From Phoronis australis (taxonomy: Eukaryota > Phoronida > Phoronidae): a stretch of 64,000 nt of DNA. This document shows, piece by piece, positions 1 through 12,200 of this stretch. The notes under the pieces were generated by a model. The model ran no database searches, had not been told where the DNA came from, and saw only the letters and a program-made list of their open reading frames with translations. Within the stretch, counting starts at the first letter, position 1, and each line of letters starts with the position of its first letter. The DNA lies in contig NMRA01000025.1 in assembly GCA_002633005.1 (NCBI GenBank), positions 604,340 through 668,339 of the forward strand. Reading direction: 5' to 3'. Both the position numbers and the translations under genes were made by a program.

Positions 1-508
1 AAGAATAAGAATAAGAATAAAATTGAAGAAAACCCAGGAACAACAGTACTCTGCGCTTACACGCGCAGAGTAATTAAGAAGAATAAGAATCAAACCCACA
101 TGTGAAATCTGTGCTCCATGGTCAATTGTGTGTAAATGAGCTGGACAACTGTGAATCAGTCATAAACATTCATGGGCGGCGCTGCACTGAAAAAGTGGGG
201 TGGCTATAGCCCTACACCCCCCTGTAGTGCACCACCCATAGACCATGTGCGGCACAGCACTTTAAAAAGTGGTTGGCTATAGCCCCCCCCCCCAGCCTCC
301 TATCATGCGTCGCCCATGACATTGTGTGGTCTTTATGGATGTGCATGGAGGTCATGATTTGTTGAATTGCGTGTGTTGCTATGCATGTGTTTTTAAACTA
401 GAATTGCAAATAAGTAATGTTTAATTAGTCAGAATTAATTCTCAGTGAGGTAAGTGCTGCACTCTTTAACATAGCTTCAATCTTGAAGGCTTGGTTTTTC
501 TAATTTTT
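1..508. repeat. Left flank with AAGAAT microsatellite and duplicated segment
   Basis: Short AAGAAT-type repeats occupy the first ~25 bases and recur near 79. A ~75-base segment is duplicated at about 175-305; both copies contain GGCTATAGCCC. I see no coding signal. Confidence 0.5.
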
Positions 509-509
509 A

Positions 510-2184
510 TGCGCCCACATATTTATATGTGGACGCATTATGCCATGATCTCCGTCTGTCCGTCCGTCCAGCGTGCAATGTCCGCTGCTCTATCTCTAAA
601 ATGCCTTGACACATCTTCATGAAATTTTGCACATTTGTTCTTTCCGTGAATGGGACGGCATGAGCGAAGTTTCGGACGTATCTGACTACCGGTGTGCCCC
701 CAAGTGGTAATTTTGTTTTTTTTACGTTTACCGTTATATCTTCAAAAGACCTGAACGGATTTTCATAAAATTTAGTATTTTGGCACCCATTAGTGAGATG
801 ACGCTGTCCTGTTTTCAGATGGATTCAACGTAGTTTGCGCCACCTAGTAGCTATTTTTACTGTTTTCGAGTCTGTTTTTGCGTCCACCCCTCTATCAACT
901 AAACCTCACAAAGGATGATTGTGAAAATTGGCACGTATGCTCTTACTATGAAGTGAACGTCTGACGATGATTTTCCGACGACTTCGACTACTGTGGCGCC
1001 TCCTTGTTGCAGTTTTGTTGTATCTTCTAAACCGGTCAAAGGAACTTTACTAAATTTAGTAAGTACATTTATACGATGTTGACAACGGACGACAACGACT
1101 TTCAGATGGATCTGAATACTGGTGTGCCACCTAGTGGCAATTTCATTTTTTTACGTTTACCTCTGTTTGTTCAAAGATCCTCAACGTATTTTCAAAAAAC
1201 TTGGCATACAGGAATCTGATAATGAGGTGATGCTATCTCTCTATTTTTGATGGATTCGACCTAGTTTGCGCCACTTAGTGATCACTTTTATTATTTTCGA
1301 GTATGTTTTTTGGCGTCCACTCTTCTATAAACCAAACCGCTTTCAGGATAATTGTGAAAATTGCCGTGTATATTTTTACTATGAAGTGGATGGCTGACAA
1401 TTTTCCGACGAGTTCGAGTACTGTGGTGCTTCCTAGTGGCAGTTTTGTTTTCTTGCGCTTATCGCTGTATCTCCTAAACCATTTGCAGGATGTTTACTTA
1501 ATTTAGCATATATGATGTTGACTACAGACGACGACTTTGGGACAGATCTGGCTTTTGGTGTGCTCCTTAGTGGCAATTTTAGTCTTTTATGTTTACCAGT
1601 CTGTATCTTCAAAGGTCCTCAACAGATTTCCATAAAATTTTGAATATAGGCATCTATTGGTGAGATGACACTATCATCCTATTTTTGGATGGAATCGAGG
1701 TATTTTGCGTCACCTGGTGACCATTTTTGCTGTTTTCAAATCTTGTTTTTTGCGTCCACCCCTCGATCAACCAAATCATTCTGGGGATGGTTTTGAAAAT
1801 TGGCCTATATGCTTTCAGTGTGAAGAGGACGTTTGATGATGGCGACTGACTACTGTGGCGCCTCCTAGTGGTAGTTTTGTTTTGTGTTTCACCCATAACT
1901 GTATCTCCAAAACCCACTGCAGGATCTTTATTAAATTTAGTAAGTGAATTTATGTGAAGATAACAGACGATGATTGGTCAGGCAGATTGAACGGACGCTG
2001 TGCCCACTAGTGGCAATTTCATTTTATTCTGTTTTCCTTTGTTTCTCTGAAGTTCCTTGACAGATTTTATGAAATATGGCATGATCCCGTTTTTAGATGG
2101 ATTGTACGTTTTTGCGCCATCCAGTGGCCATTTTTATGATACAAATAAATAATTCTAAAAGCACACCATTTGCGATGCTCTTGT
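510..2184 (+). mobile_element. GCGCCCAC-family element, copy A
   Basis: Begins with the near-palindrome GCGCCCACATATTTATATGT continuing GGACGC, and ends near GCGATGCTCTTGTT. The interior holds about three units of ~435 bases, recognised by the recurring CTGTATCTCCTAAACC and CTAGTGGCAATTTT blocks. No transposase is seen, so it is probably non-autonomous. The superfamily is not identified. Confidence 0.7.
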
Positions 2185-3227
2185 TTATTATTGATTTTGG
2201 TGTCAAGAAAGTATTGTTATGAGAGTGGAGTGTAGGGTTATTTGACATTCTTTTTAATATAAGTAAGAAACGTGCATGCAAATGATGAATGGCTTTCAGT
2301 TTCAAGTAACTGTGAAAGCTTTTTATCTTAATTGGTAAAGAAAAATCACTCTTGTGTCTGTCGCACGGGGTATCAGTGGATGGCGCAGTACTTGATTCTG
2401 TATTTTATTTTGAACTGACTTAGCTATAAGCTTTCTAAAATTTTTAAAATTCATTGCTTTCGTCTATTTTGAACTAAGAACTCGAAGAACTCGAGCACAG
2501 TAGAAACAAATTATTTCCCCAAAAAGCGTTTCTAAGCGACACTTCTCAGCTTGTGATTGTATGATTGTGTATCTCAATTTTACAGTGTTGAAACTTCTTT
2601 ATTAATATTTATCAAATGTTTCTCAATTGATAGTATAATTGTGCGTTTTCCTTCTCAGTATCCTATTAAAATTAATTGTAGGCATTCTGGTACACGTTGT
2701 ATCAGACACCTCCATGCTGCTCAGGTGTGCCTATTGTACTGATCAACTGGAGTCATCTTTTATGTTTTATTAGTGTGTACTACCGTAGTTATAACCTAGC
2801 CGTGGATCTAGAGACCTGAATCAAGGGTCTAGCAGTGTGCTCCAGTGGGACTCGAACCCACGACCTTGAGTAAAGGAAGTGGACACTGATCCCACAAGGC
2901 CTCACTGCTTCCTCTCTGTCTTAGCTTAGAGCTTATTGTCACCTGAGTCAAGTAAAATTTGAGCAATGCGTGACATTTGAACTGTCGTAGCCTAATCAGT
3001 GATTTCCTTAACACACTCTAGAGGAATTATGTAGATTCAGCTGGACGTTCAAAATTCCCGGTCCACATTAGGAGGGTTTGCATATTGATTTCTAAGGAAT
3101 CCGTACATTGAAGTGATACCAAATGTCAATAAATATCTTCATCCCCATCTGCCTAAATGGCTAATCATGTGACGGTTCAAGTTAGTCACGTTATTTTGTT
3201 ATAGGTAAGCCACACTCGCCATAGCTA
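2185..3227. other. Non-coding stretch with a SINE
   Basis: No conserved coding signal. A minus-strand tRNA-derived SINE sits at about 2822-2935. Confidence 0.5.
2822..2935 (-). mobile_element. tRNA-derived SINE, copy 1
   Basis: On the minus strand a B-box-like GGTTCGAGTCC and an A-box-like stretch (GGCCTTGTGGGATCAGTG) have tRNA-like spacing. It matches the copy at 11015-11130. Confidence 0.6.
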
Positions 3228-5771
3228 CAGCACACATCACGAATTTTTGTCCTACCGGTGGAAAATTGGTCGACGACGACCGGACGGCTAAAAATTAGCC
3301 GACCGGCAGCCGACTGCAGTGCCGACTCATAAGGCGACTCCCCAGCCTACCCTTCAGCCTACCCTTCAGCTGACCCTTCAGCTGACCCTTCAGCTGACCG
3401 GACATCAGCCGACCACCTGGTCGGCTGCTATTTTTATGCTAGAGTAGCAGTTGCGTAATAGATTGTCAGGCTGATACCACTTTGCGTGTGGATGCATATT
3501 CGTCTTAGCACAGGGTCAAATAAATCAACCTAGTTTACTGTCTCCATTACACGAGTTCACATCGGTTGTGTAACACCACTAATTCGAAGGTTGAAGGCAA
3601 GCGGTAATATCATTGAATTATGGACAGTGCAACAACTTGTGGATAAAAAACGTGAAAGTTTTCTTTACATTTGATCTTTAATTTGACTCGTGATGTTAAC
3701 AAGCTGCATTAGATTGGCTACTTCCTGGTCAATACAACGCTGTAGTCATTTTGTAAATGCAGCTATTTTTGACAGTTTTTGCCCACAATTGTTTTTTTTT
3801 GTGTTTAGCCGAAATGCATCTTTTTGCGTTTTTAAAATCCCCCACGGGTCTCCTATCACATACCCATGATGATGGGATAGTGAGTTAGTTGTTACTCCAA
3901 AGATCTCTCACTCCAGGGTTTCCTTTTCATATGATTAACCATTGCAGTGGCAGACGCTAAGTTCACAGTCCAGTATGGTCCTAAACCCACGGACTTTGAT
4001 GGCTCTAACTTCGAAATCATATGGTTACGATTTCCACGAACTTAGACAGTGACATCAAACACGGAATAACCACTGTTGAAGCTACAACCAATTCTAGCTT
4101 TGAGCATTTCATTTTTAGTGCATCAGTGACGTTAAAATCTGCGCTAGTTATATGTATCAGTTCTTCGTTCACGTTGTTGACAAATTATGTAAAATAAAAC
4201 AATTTTTAACGGGAAGATGTGAATAGGTGGTGAAGAGGTATTTGTCTCTACACGGCATATGTGTGTGAATCTATGGTAAAGCGATTGCGATGTTGAAAAA
4301 AATGATAGAAAATAAACCAAGGTGCAGAATAATTCTTCTGTGCTCAGCTGTAAGAAGACCTACAACAATTTTTTGAAACAGCGCTCAATCTTAAAAAAAA
4401 TTCCAGCGTGAGAGCGCTTCATCAGAAATGCCAAGCACATACAGCGTTGTAAGACAGAGGCGATGGCATTTCTGTATGTCCACACAAGTGCTTTGAGCAG
4501 TGCGTACAAATCTTTTCATTTCGCTTTTCTACACTCTGATGAATACCGACAACTCCACTTTTGAGGGCATTTTCAAAAATTAATATGGTTGATGCATTCA
4601 GAGAGTCGGTGTCCACGTCGTGCATCAAATGTACGCGTGGGCAGAAAACGTATCTGCGTAAAGAAAGAGTTGCGTTTTCAAAACTTTCAGAGTCATGTGT
4701 TATCAGGACCCTACCGAGGCCAAGTACAAAGCACGTCTTCAAAATTTAGATAAACAAAGTTTACGGCATACTGATTACAGGGTCACTGACTCGGAGTACT
4801 GTCTTAGGCATACGTATATTGTAATATCGGTTGAATTGTATGTTATAAATGTGAATAGCACGTACGCTTACAATAAGCCATTCACATTTATATCTGATCA
4901 CAATTCTCCCCCTGCTTTGAAAACAATCGTTTAGATAATTTTCGGAAAGAACGTGAACAAAAATGATAGGACAAACACTACATTCCAAATTCCAGATTCT
5001 ACATTCGAAGTCTGCTTTTGTGAGAAAGAAACTCTCAACAGAAGAAGTTTGTAATGACACGTAAATAAACATAACTTTTATTTGCCCAGAATATGTACAA
5101 CTATTTACGCAATCCTTACAACATCAAGATAATTGAATAAACTCTTGAATTTAACTAAACTTTAAACCTTGAATTAATGTCTCGAAATAATCCGTTGTGC
5201 GGTATGAAAACACTTGAGGTCGTAAACCAGCCAGCATTGTATTCTGATTTTTGTGCAATTTTACTGCGAAATTTCAAATTTCTTGCGTGTTTTTATACAT
5301 AATGTACTGTGTAAAAAGTCTCGTACTTAGGGACAGAAATTATGCTTCCACGATATCACTTAACGTTTGATTTTATTACGTCGTCAGTAATTCAACATAA
5401 AGTTTACGTTGGTGTAATGTCACGCACTTCGTATTTGTAGGTTGATTCGATTTTACCACCTTTCAGTAGTTCAACAAAAGTTGATAAACCGATGTCAAGA
5501 CCAGAGTTGCCACTGGTGAACAAATAGCGATCAGTTAAATGTTTGTTTGACCAAAGTTCACCCGCTAAGTCATAAAATGGTAATTGCCGACTAAGGACAC
5601 GCTTAATCCGAATTGGTCGTCTACGCTAGGCGACCACTTAGCCGACCCAAGTGCTGACCTCAGAGGCGACTCAGCAGACAGCTCCTAGCCGACGGTTGTT
5701 GGTCGGCTACTGGTCGGCCAGTCGTCGACCCAATTTCTGACCGGTCGGACAAAAATTTGTGATGTGTGCTG
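3228..5771. mobile_element. 2.5 kb DNA transposon with CAGCACACATCAC inverted ends
   Basis: The left end CAGCACACATCACGAATTTT and the right end, read in reverse, share ~50 bases with few differences, including TTTTTGTCC and ATTGG..GTCGACGAC. TA flanks both ends (3226-3227, 5772-5773), as expected for a TA target duplication. Subterminal GC-rich GGTCGGC repeats and a 12-base tandem (3340-3405) lie inside. No recognisable transposase; a pogo/Tc1-like origin is a guess. Confidence 0.7.
3340..3405. repeat. 12-base tandem repeat (CAGCTGACCCTT type)
   Basis: About five units alternating CAGCCTACCCTT and CAGCTGACCCTT inside the left part of the 3228-5771 element. Confidence 0.75.
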
Positions 5772-6116
5772 TAAGTCCAAACTTGTTACTGTGATAAGTC
5801 GAGACAGGTTGTAGGGATCATTGTGTCCGCTTTAGGTGAGGGTGAGGCCACTGTGACATCAGCTCGCCTTGGCAACTCACTGCAGAGGAATTTCACTATG
5901 TCTCGACATCCAACTCTGGAGGTCTCTTAAAGAAAATGTAATCTAACTTATCGCCTGTGAAGACTGTTGTTGATAGGACTATAAGTGAGATGCGCTGCTG
6001 AGAATCTCATTTTAGTTGGGACATGAGGATAATGTAAAATGTTTACATAAGGAATAAAGAACAATTTGAAAGTAATCGAAAGGAGTAAAATTCTTTGGTA
6101 TTTTTTACCATTTCAG

Positions 6117-6203
6117 CCTCTGAAGAACGGGATTACATGAAAAAAGATTACACCAAAATTCTGGATGCGTATGGTTGTCTGGGTGTACTACGGCTAAACA
6201 TTG
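6117..6203 (+). CDS. SYNJ: SYNJ visible exon 1: Sac1 N-terminal part
   Basis: The acceptor is TTTCAG at 6111-6116 and the donor is GTAATT. The exon enters with two bases of a split codon and leaves one base. The peptide [16 protein letters not shown] matches the early Sac1 domain of synaptojanins. Because it enters in mid-codon it cannot be the first coding exon. Confidence 0.9.
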
Positions 6204-9200
6204 GTAATTTTTAAATCTTTAATTACCAATTAATTGAATTGCCTCTCGGATTTGAACGCTGCATGCCAAAAGTGATAGATTTAATTGCGGACTTGCCCGT
6301 GGTGTGTAATGTCTGGCAAGTTTTGCTTTTGCCTTTGGTGAAAATTTAGTTGTGATTCTGTGCACTGGAAATGGGTTACTAATCGCTAGCCTACTTTACA
6401 TTTTTGTTTTTTCGTATTCCATGAAAACTTTCCTGTTGTCTTGACTAGTAACTTCTAGTGACGCAATCTGTTGTTTGTCTTCTATTGATTTTCAGCTGCC
6501 ATTAATTCTGGTCGCGTGGTCTAATCAGGGAGATTAGGTTCTATTTCTGTAGAGACGTGCTCTCTTGTGGTTTCCATTTAACTTTCCCACACTCTGCATC
6601 ATTCATCATTTAATGGCTGATATCACAGCAGTGAGCTTGACACAAGCTTATATCACCTCAGCAGGGAAATTGAGGGAATCATGTTATTTTCATTAAAAAG
6701 TTGTTTTTTAGTCATTTTGAAAACAAAAACAATGCTGTCAACTTGTAACAGATGCTCTTTTCTTGTGTTTGCTGTTAACCTTCATGTACAAGCCAAGCAA
6801 TGTCCTTTCCTGTGTTAAATTGCCTGAGCTAGGTCATTTTCTGTTCAAAAGTTTTACAAGGCCTCTGAAAAAATACAAAATTTGTCATTGCGGCTTGTTT
6901 CCTAATGTTTATACAAGAAGGGCGGTTTTTACTCTGATTGTCTCTGTAATAGTTTGCCTAGCAGGAACAGTGTTATACCATTTGGGGTAATTATCAGTTA
7001 TTTTGCGTGAAAACGATAATTGTCAAAATGGTAATCTGTCAATTTTCAAAGTGTTAATTTTTAACAAGTGTTCAGTACAAACTGTTGTTTATGAAATAAA
7101 ATTTTCTTGATGTTCATTTTAAATTTGGTGAGAAATTTGACAATAGGAAATTCCACGTGTCTGCCATATTGTGTTATAAATAGGCGAGAAATTACTATAT
7201 TTCATCTTCTGTTAAAAGAATCCGACTACTAATTAAAACCATGACCTATTGTTTTATAACTGGTCTTAAATTATTCTTTATGTCGATTAGAACTGATTTT
7301 GGACTTGTGAAGAACTGACAATTACTTATCTCATGAGACCGTGTTCACCATCACCCGACGAAGTACTCGTAGTTCTTATCAAAATAGAGATGACTTCTAA
7401 TCTCAGTAAGGCACTAGTTGAGTTCAGTTTTATCATCATTAGTGGCCTAAATCAAAAGTTAGTTGTTTTACAAAAAGCTAGTTGAAATACTTCTAAGAAT
7501 TCATTGTTTTTTTCAGATTACACTGACTTATCAACCAGTCATTCTGCACTTAGGTTGCACAAACTATAATAACCAAAATTGTCATTTATACACTTTTCAA
7601 GCACTGATTATTACAAATGATGGACAATTTTCTAAAGGTTGTTTTATGACATCTACACAGTACAAACTGTGCTAGTGAGAGACTAAAATGTAAGTTCTCA
7701 ATCTTTATTTTTGTGGATAAATTTGACGAAATAGAATTTTGCTCGTCAACCATAATATTGTGTTCTAATTAAGTGAAAAATTACCATAGTGTACTGTTCC
7801 CACCATCACTATGGTAAAAACTCTCCAGTTGGTGGCAGTGAAAATTAATTATTTTTCTCAAGGTCAGAGCTTGTTCCAAATTGTAGAAATGGGCAATATT
7901 GACAGTCCCAAATTCAAGATTCACCGAAAAGACAAAATTACCAGCTGCGTAGATTGAAATAACATCCGAAATTTGAGATATATCTTGAATGCCAAAATCC
8001 CCTTGTCCCAAATTCCAGAATAAAGTTAACACAATTTTTGTGGGAGTTTCTACGTCCCAAATTGCAGAGACTGTCCCGAATTGGAGAATTATTTCCATAT
8101 GTTGCCATCATCCACTGAGTTTGATGCATTTGGATGATTTATAAAAGCTTCTTGTAATGTTGTGATTGGTTTTACCATAAGGGGAGGAGCCAGACCTTTA
8201 TCTGGTTATGATAACGGGATGCCTGTCTGTGGGGAAAATCGGCGAATCAGAGATCTTCCGAATAACTGCCACGTCCTTCCTGTCTTTACGGAGTGATCAA
8301 ACAGAGGAGGACAAAATTGCTGAAGTGCGACGGCTGTTGAATTCTGGAACATTCTACTTCTCCTGGTCACCAAAAGGGGTCCAGTTTGACCTGAGTCTTT
8401 GCGCTCAGCGAAGGATACAGGACCATGCCACAGACAACAGGTTCTTCTGGTAAGATCAAAACTAGTTCCAGAACGAGACTATTAGACTTTGTTTCTTAGA
8501 TTATGCCGTCTTCTTATGAATTCAGTCCCTGAGGACCAGTCAGATTTAGATTTATTCTGTCTATCATATTTTCTAATGTTTTACCGTTTGTCTGGATTAT
8601 TGGATTTGGACGATGAAGTAAATCTGATTTCATCTTGCTGTAATCCCTCCTTTTATATCAAAATGTCATGCATTAATCCAATTTTATAGATAGCAGAATT
8701 TATTAATTGTTTTGTTTCAAGGAATCGCAGCCTATACCTTCATCCACAGCGTTTTGGCGTTGACTGTGACTCATGGCTATATAAGGTAATGTGTGGAGGC
8801 GTGGAGATCAGGACGATCTACGCAGCGCACAAGCAGGCCAAGGCATGCCTCATAACGAGGCTGAGCTGTGAGCGAGCCGGCACCAGGTTCAATGTGCGAG
8901 GGGTCAACGATGACGGACATGTGGCCAACTTTTGTGAAACTGAACAGGTGCGTTCAGGACACATAACATCCTGATGGGTTGTGAGAAACTGACCCTTATG
9001 TGTACATAACATCCTGATGGGTAGTGAGAAACTGACTATGATATGTACATAACATCCTGATGGGTAGTGAGAAACTGACTATGATATGTACATTACATCC
9101 TGATGGGTAGTGAGAAACTGACCCTTATATGTACATAACATCCTGATGGGTAGTGAGAAACTGACTATGATATGTACATTACATCCTGATGGGTAGTGAG

Positions 9201-12200
9201 AAACTGAGACGATGATGTGTACATAACATCCTAATGAAGTTTTTTACTGATTGTTAGGTTATAGTGTAGAAGAGTGAATTTAAGGATTATAAGGGCATTC
9301 ATGACTGATTTTTAAACTTTTGATTTCCAGGTGATATTCCTGGATGATGACATCGCTTCTTATGTTCAAACTCGGGGATCGGTTCCTCTGTTCTGGGAAC
9401 AACCAGGTATTCAGGTAAGATTCTAATGGAAGAAAACATTTGTGGTGTGGGTCTGTGTGCCTAGTGAGTGACATTTCTGGTTTCATTTGTTGTGGACTTT
9501 AAAATAATTGACGCTGATATTGACAGATTTTGATGGGGAGGACAGAGGGTCCTGTCTCTATATGGAGTAGGAACCAACATTGCTGGCAATTTAAAGCAAT
9601 CGCAAAAGTTGCTCTATTGTATATTTTGGTTGTAATTTTGAACATCTGCCAGTGGCTCGTGTATTTGCGTGCCCTTTTAATCCAATACCTAATGTTTAAA
9701 AGATGAAAACATTCAAAATAAAAGTTTTGCCAAAACTTCGTTTATTTATTAAATGAATGCTCTTTAAACTTGGTCTGGTCAGTTAGTTTTTAGAAAAGAG
9801 GTGCTTTTCTTTTTTGAAACATTTCTGTGATTGTAAACACCACCTGTACACATTTCTTCGTAGCTAAATTTACTTTTTTATTTCAGTCACTTGTGAGTTT
9901 ATAGTTGATTCGTCAGTGCTCAGATATTAGGAGTTCTGTGCAATGCAAATTTGGTGTCATAACTCAACAAATTAATAGTGAATTCATGAAATGGGCGTTG
10001 TGCGGAGGAATATTCTTCAATATGCACACCTCGTACTATCTATATTGAAGTTGGTATTTTCTATTTTCTTACTCACTTATTATATTTTTCACTTGAACAC
10101 AGAATATTAATAACTTCAGAGTAGACGTTGGCTGTTTTTCACAAAAAAGTATAGATGGTCAGTTCAAAACTTGTACATTCTGCCTCAGTTTTTTGAAGGA
10201 ATGCGTGGAAAATGGCCAAATGCTCCTCTGTCAGCCATCCAAACATGATAGATAAACTGTAGGTAAAATGTTCATGGTTAAGTCATGTAATTAAAACTCT
10301 TACTGATCACAAGAAGATTGGTAAGTCTTGTTAAGAACAATCAACCCAGTTATGTAATTAAAACTCTTACTGATCACAAGAAGATTGGTAAGTCTTGTTA
10401 AGAACAATCAACCCAGTCATGTAATTAAAACTCTTACTGATCACAAGAAGATTGGTAAGTGTAAAATATGAATATTGACAAAATTATCTTTCTTTTAAAT
10501 TAGTCTCATGTATTAAAGTGAACTTATGATTATGAGGTATTTTATTGGCTTGATTTTGATTCGTACTGTCACGTACATTAGCCAATGACCTGCAAGTTTA
10601 CATCATGGTAGAAGATAACTTCTAGTTGTCAACAGAAGTATTTTTTACAGTTGTCTTCATTTACACTCTGTGTGGTAAGTTCAAACTTTGTGTAATCCTG
10701 AGGTTAGCAAATTTGCTAGGCATTGTTTAAAATCAAGTTTGAAGTATTCACAAACAGATTACAAGTTGTCAGTCAAGCTCTGTGGCATACATTTTCTCTT
10801 ATCTTTTTTATTAAACTATCACTTATTATACATGTATAGACTGTTGCTGCATGTACACCTCTCATTCTCTATTGTTGCCATGTAGGGAATTTCCCTACCT
10901 AGTGTTCTCTATGGGCCCTATCACACCGATATAATTCTCAGTTTGATCTCGTAATGAGGACAAACTCTGTGGGAAAAAGATGTCCCTTGTATTATCTTTG
11001 TACAAAGGAGGAGACACTCCAAGACAGTGTGGCCTAGTGGGATAATTGTCCGCTTCCTTTAGTAAAGCCGTGGGTTGGAGTCCCACTGGTGCACACTGTT
11101 AGACTTGTCAGTCAGGTCTATAGCTCCTCATCTCAGTTTTAACTTTATATTACTAAAGCATAAAAATGGTTCTGGGTGATCAGTGCAATGGGCCTACGTG
11201 AGTGTCCTGTTCACGTCTGGTACAACATCTAACAGATCATTTACAATAACCATTTTTATCTTAGTACGAGCCCCAGAGATGTGTGGCATTTGAGGTGCAT
11301 TTCTGGCAAAAGTTGCCCTCTTCTGCACCTAACCAGTCTGTTTCATCAAGTTGTTAAAACCAGCTTGACCATCCCAAGACCGAGTTTGGAGTAACTTCAT
11401 TCAAGGCCAGGGATTGGTCACACGAAGCCCACTAAGACTGAATGAAGCCAGTTATCATTATCTTGATAATTCCAGCAGAACATTGCATACTCAGCTGTAA
11501 TGTTGCACTTTGACCTGTTCAGCTGGCTAAAAAGAAAAACAAATCAAACTAGGCATTATTTCTCTCACAAAACCAGTTTCATAAAGTTCTTTATGTGATA
11601 GAATTCTATTTCTGTTACCAACAAAGTTATCAGCGTCTCAAGAAAACGCTTCAGAATTTATTAGGTTTGGTCAACTCTAAAATCGGCAATTTGAAAATGG
11701 AGTATGTACATAACTATGTGCATGGTCTGTGGCTGGAGTTCATACTGGACATGCTGGACAATGCTACCGTGGTAAGGAATATTAGGAGACTGATAAGAGT
11801 AAAAGGCTTATAATTCAATTTTCGTTTTTTTGGTTAGCTAAAGTAGACAAAATACGCCTTTGATATGGATAAGAGGCCTGAAAAGGGTTTGTGTTTTCAC
11901 TAAGCAGAGTACTGGGGTTGATTAGGTCAAAATATGAGTCAATTAAAACTGTTAATTATTGAGTTCTAGCCTTGGTATTCTTGGAATCGCTACAATTTGT
12001 AGTTTTACTTTAAATTATTTTGCTTTTGCTTTGTCCTTCTTTTTAATTTTAATATTATTTGATAGAAAGAAACGTATGTGAAGAATACATTAATTTTAAT
12101 ATGCTAATTTTCAGACAGAGGAGTTATATTATAGTCTTTTGATGTGATAAACCTGGCAGGTTTAGGTTAACCATGTGGTGAACAACTAGTCTTTTGACGT

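Noticed and set aside
2822-2935. Possible functional tRNA gene
   Set aside because: Has tRNA-like boxes but no closing acceptor stem by eye, and a similar copy recurs at 11015 with a shared tail, so a SINE is more likely.
4422-4742. Minus-strand 106-codon frame with CxxC and LCG
   Set aside because: Lies inside a transposon, and I could not match it to a transposase or zinc-finger family.
8786-8787. GT after WLYK that looks like a donor
   Set aside because: The frame continues into the conserved CGGVEIR block without a gap, so there is no intron.
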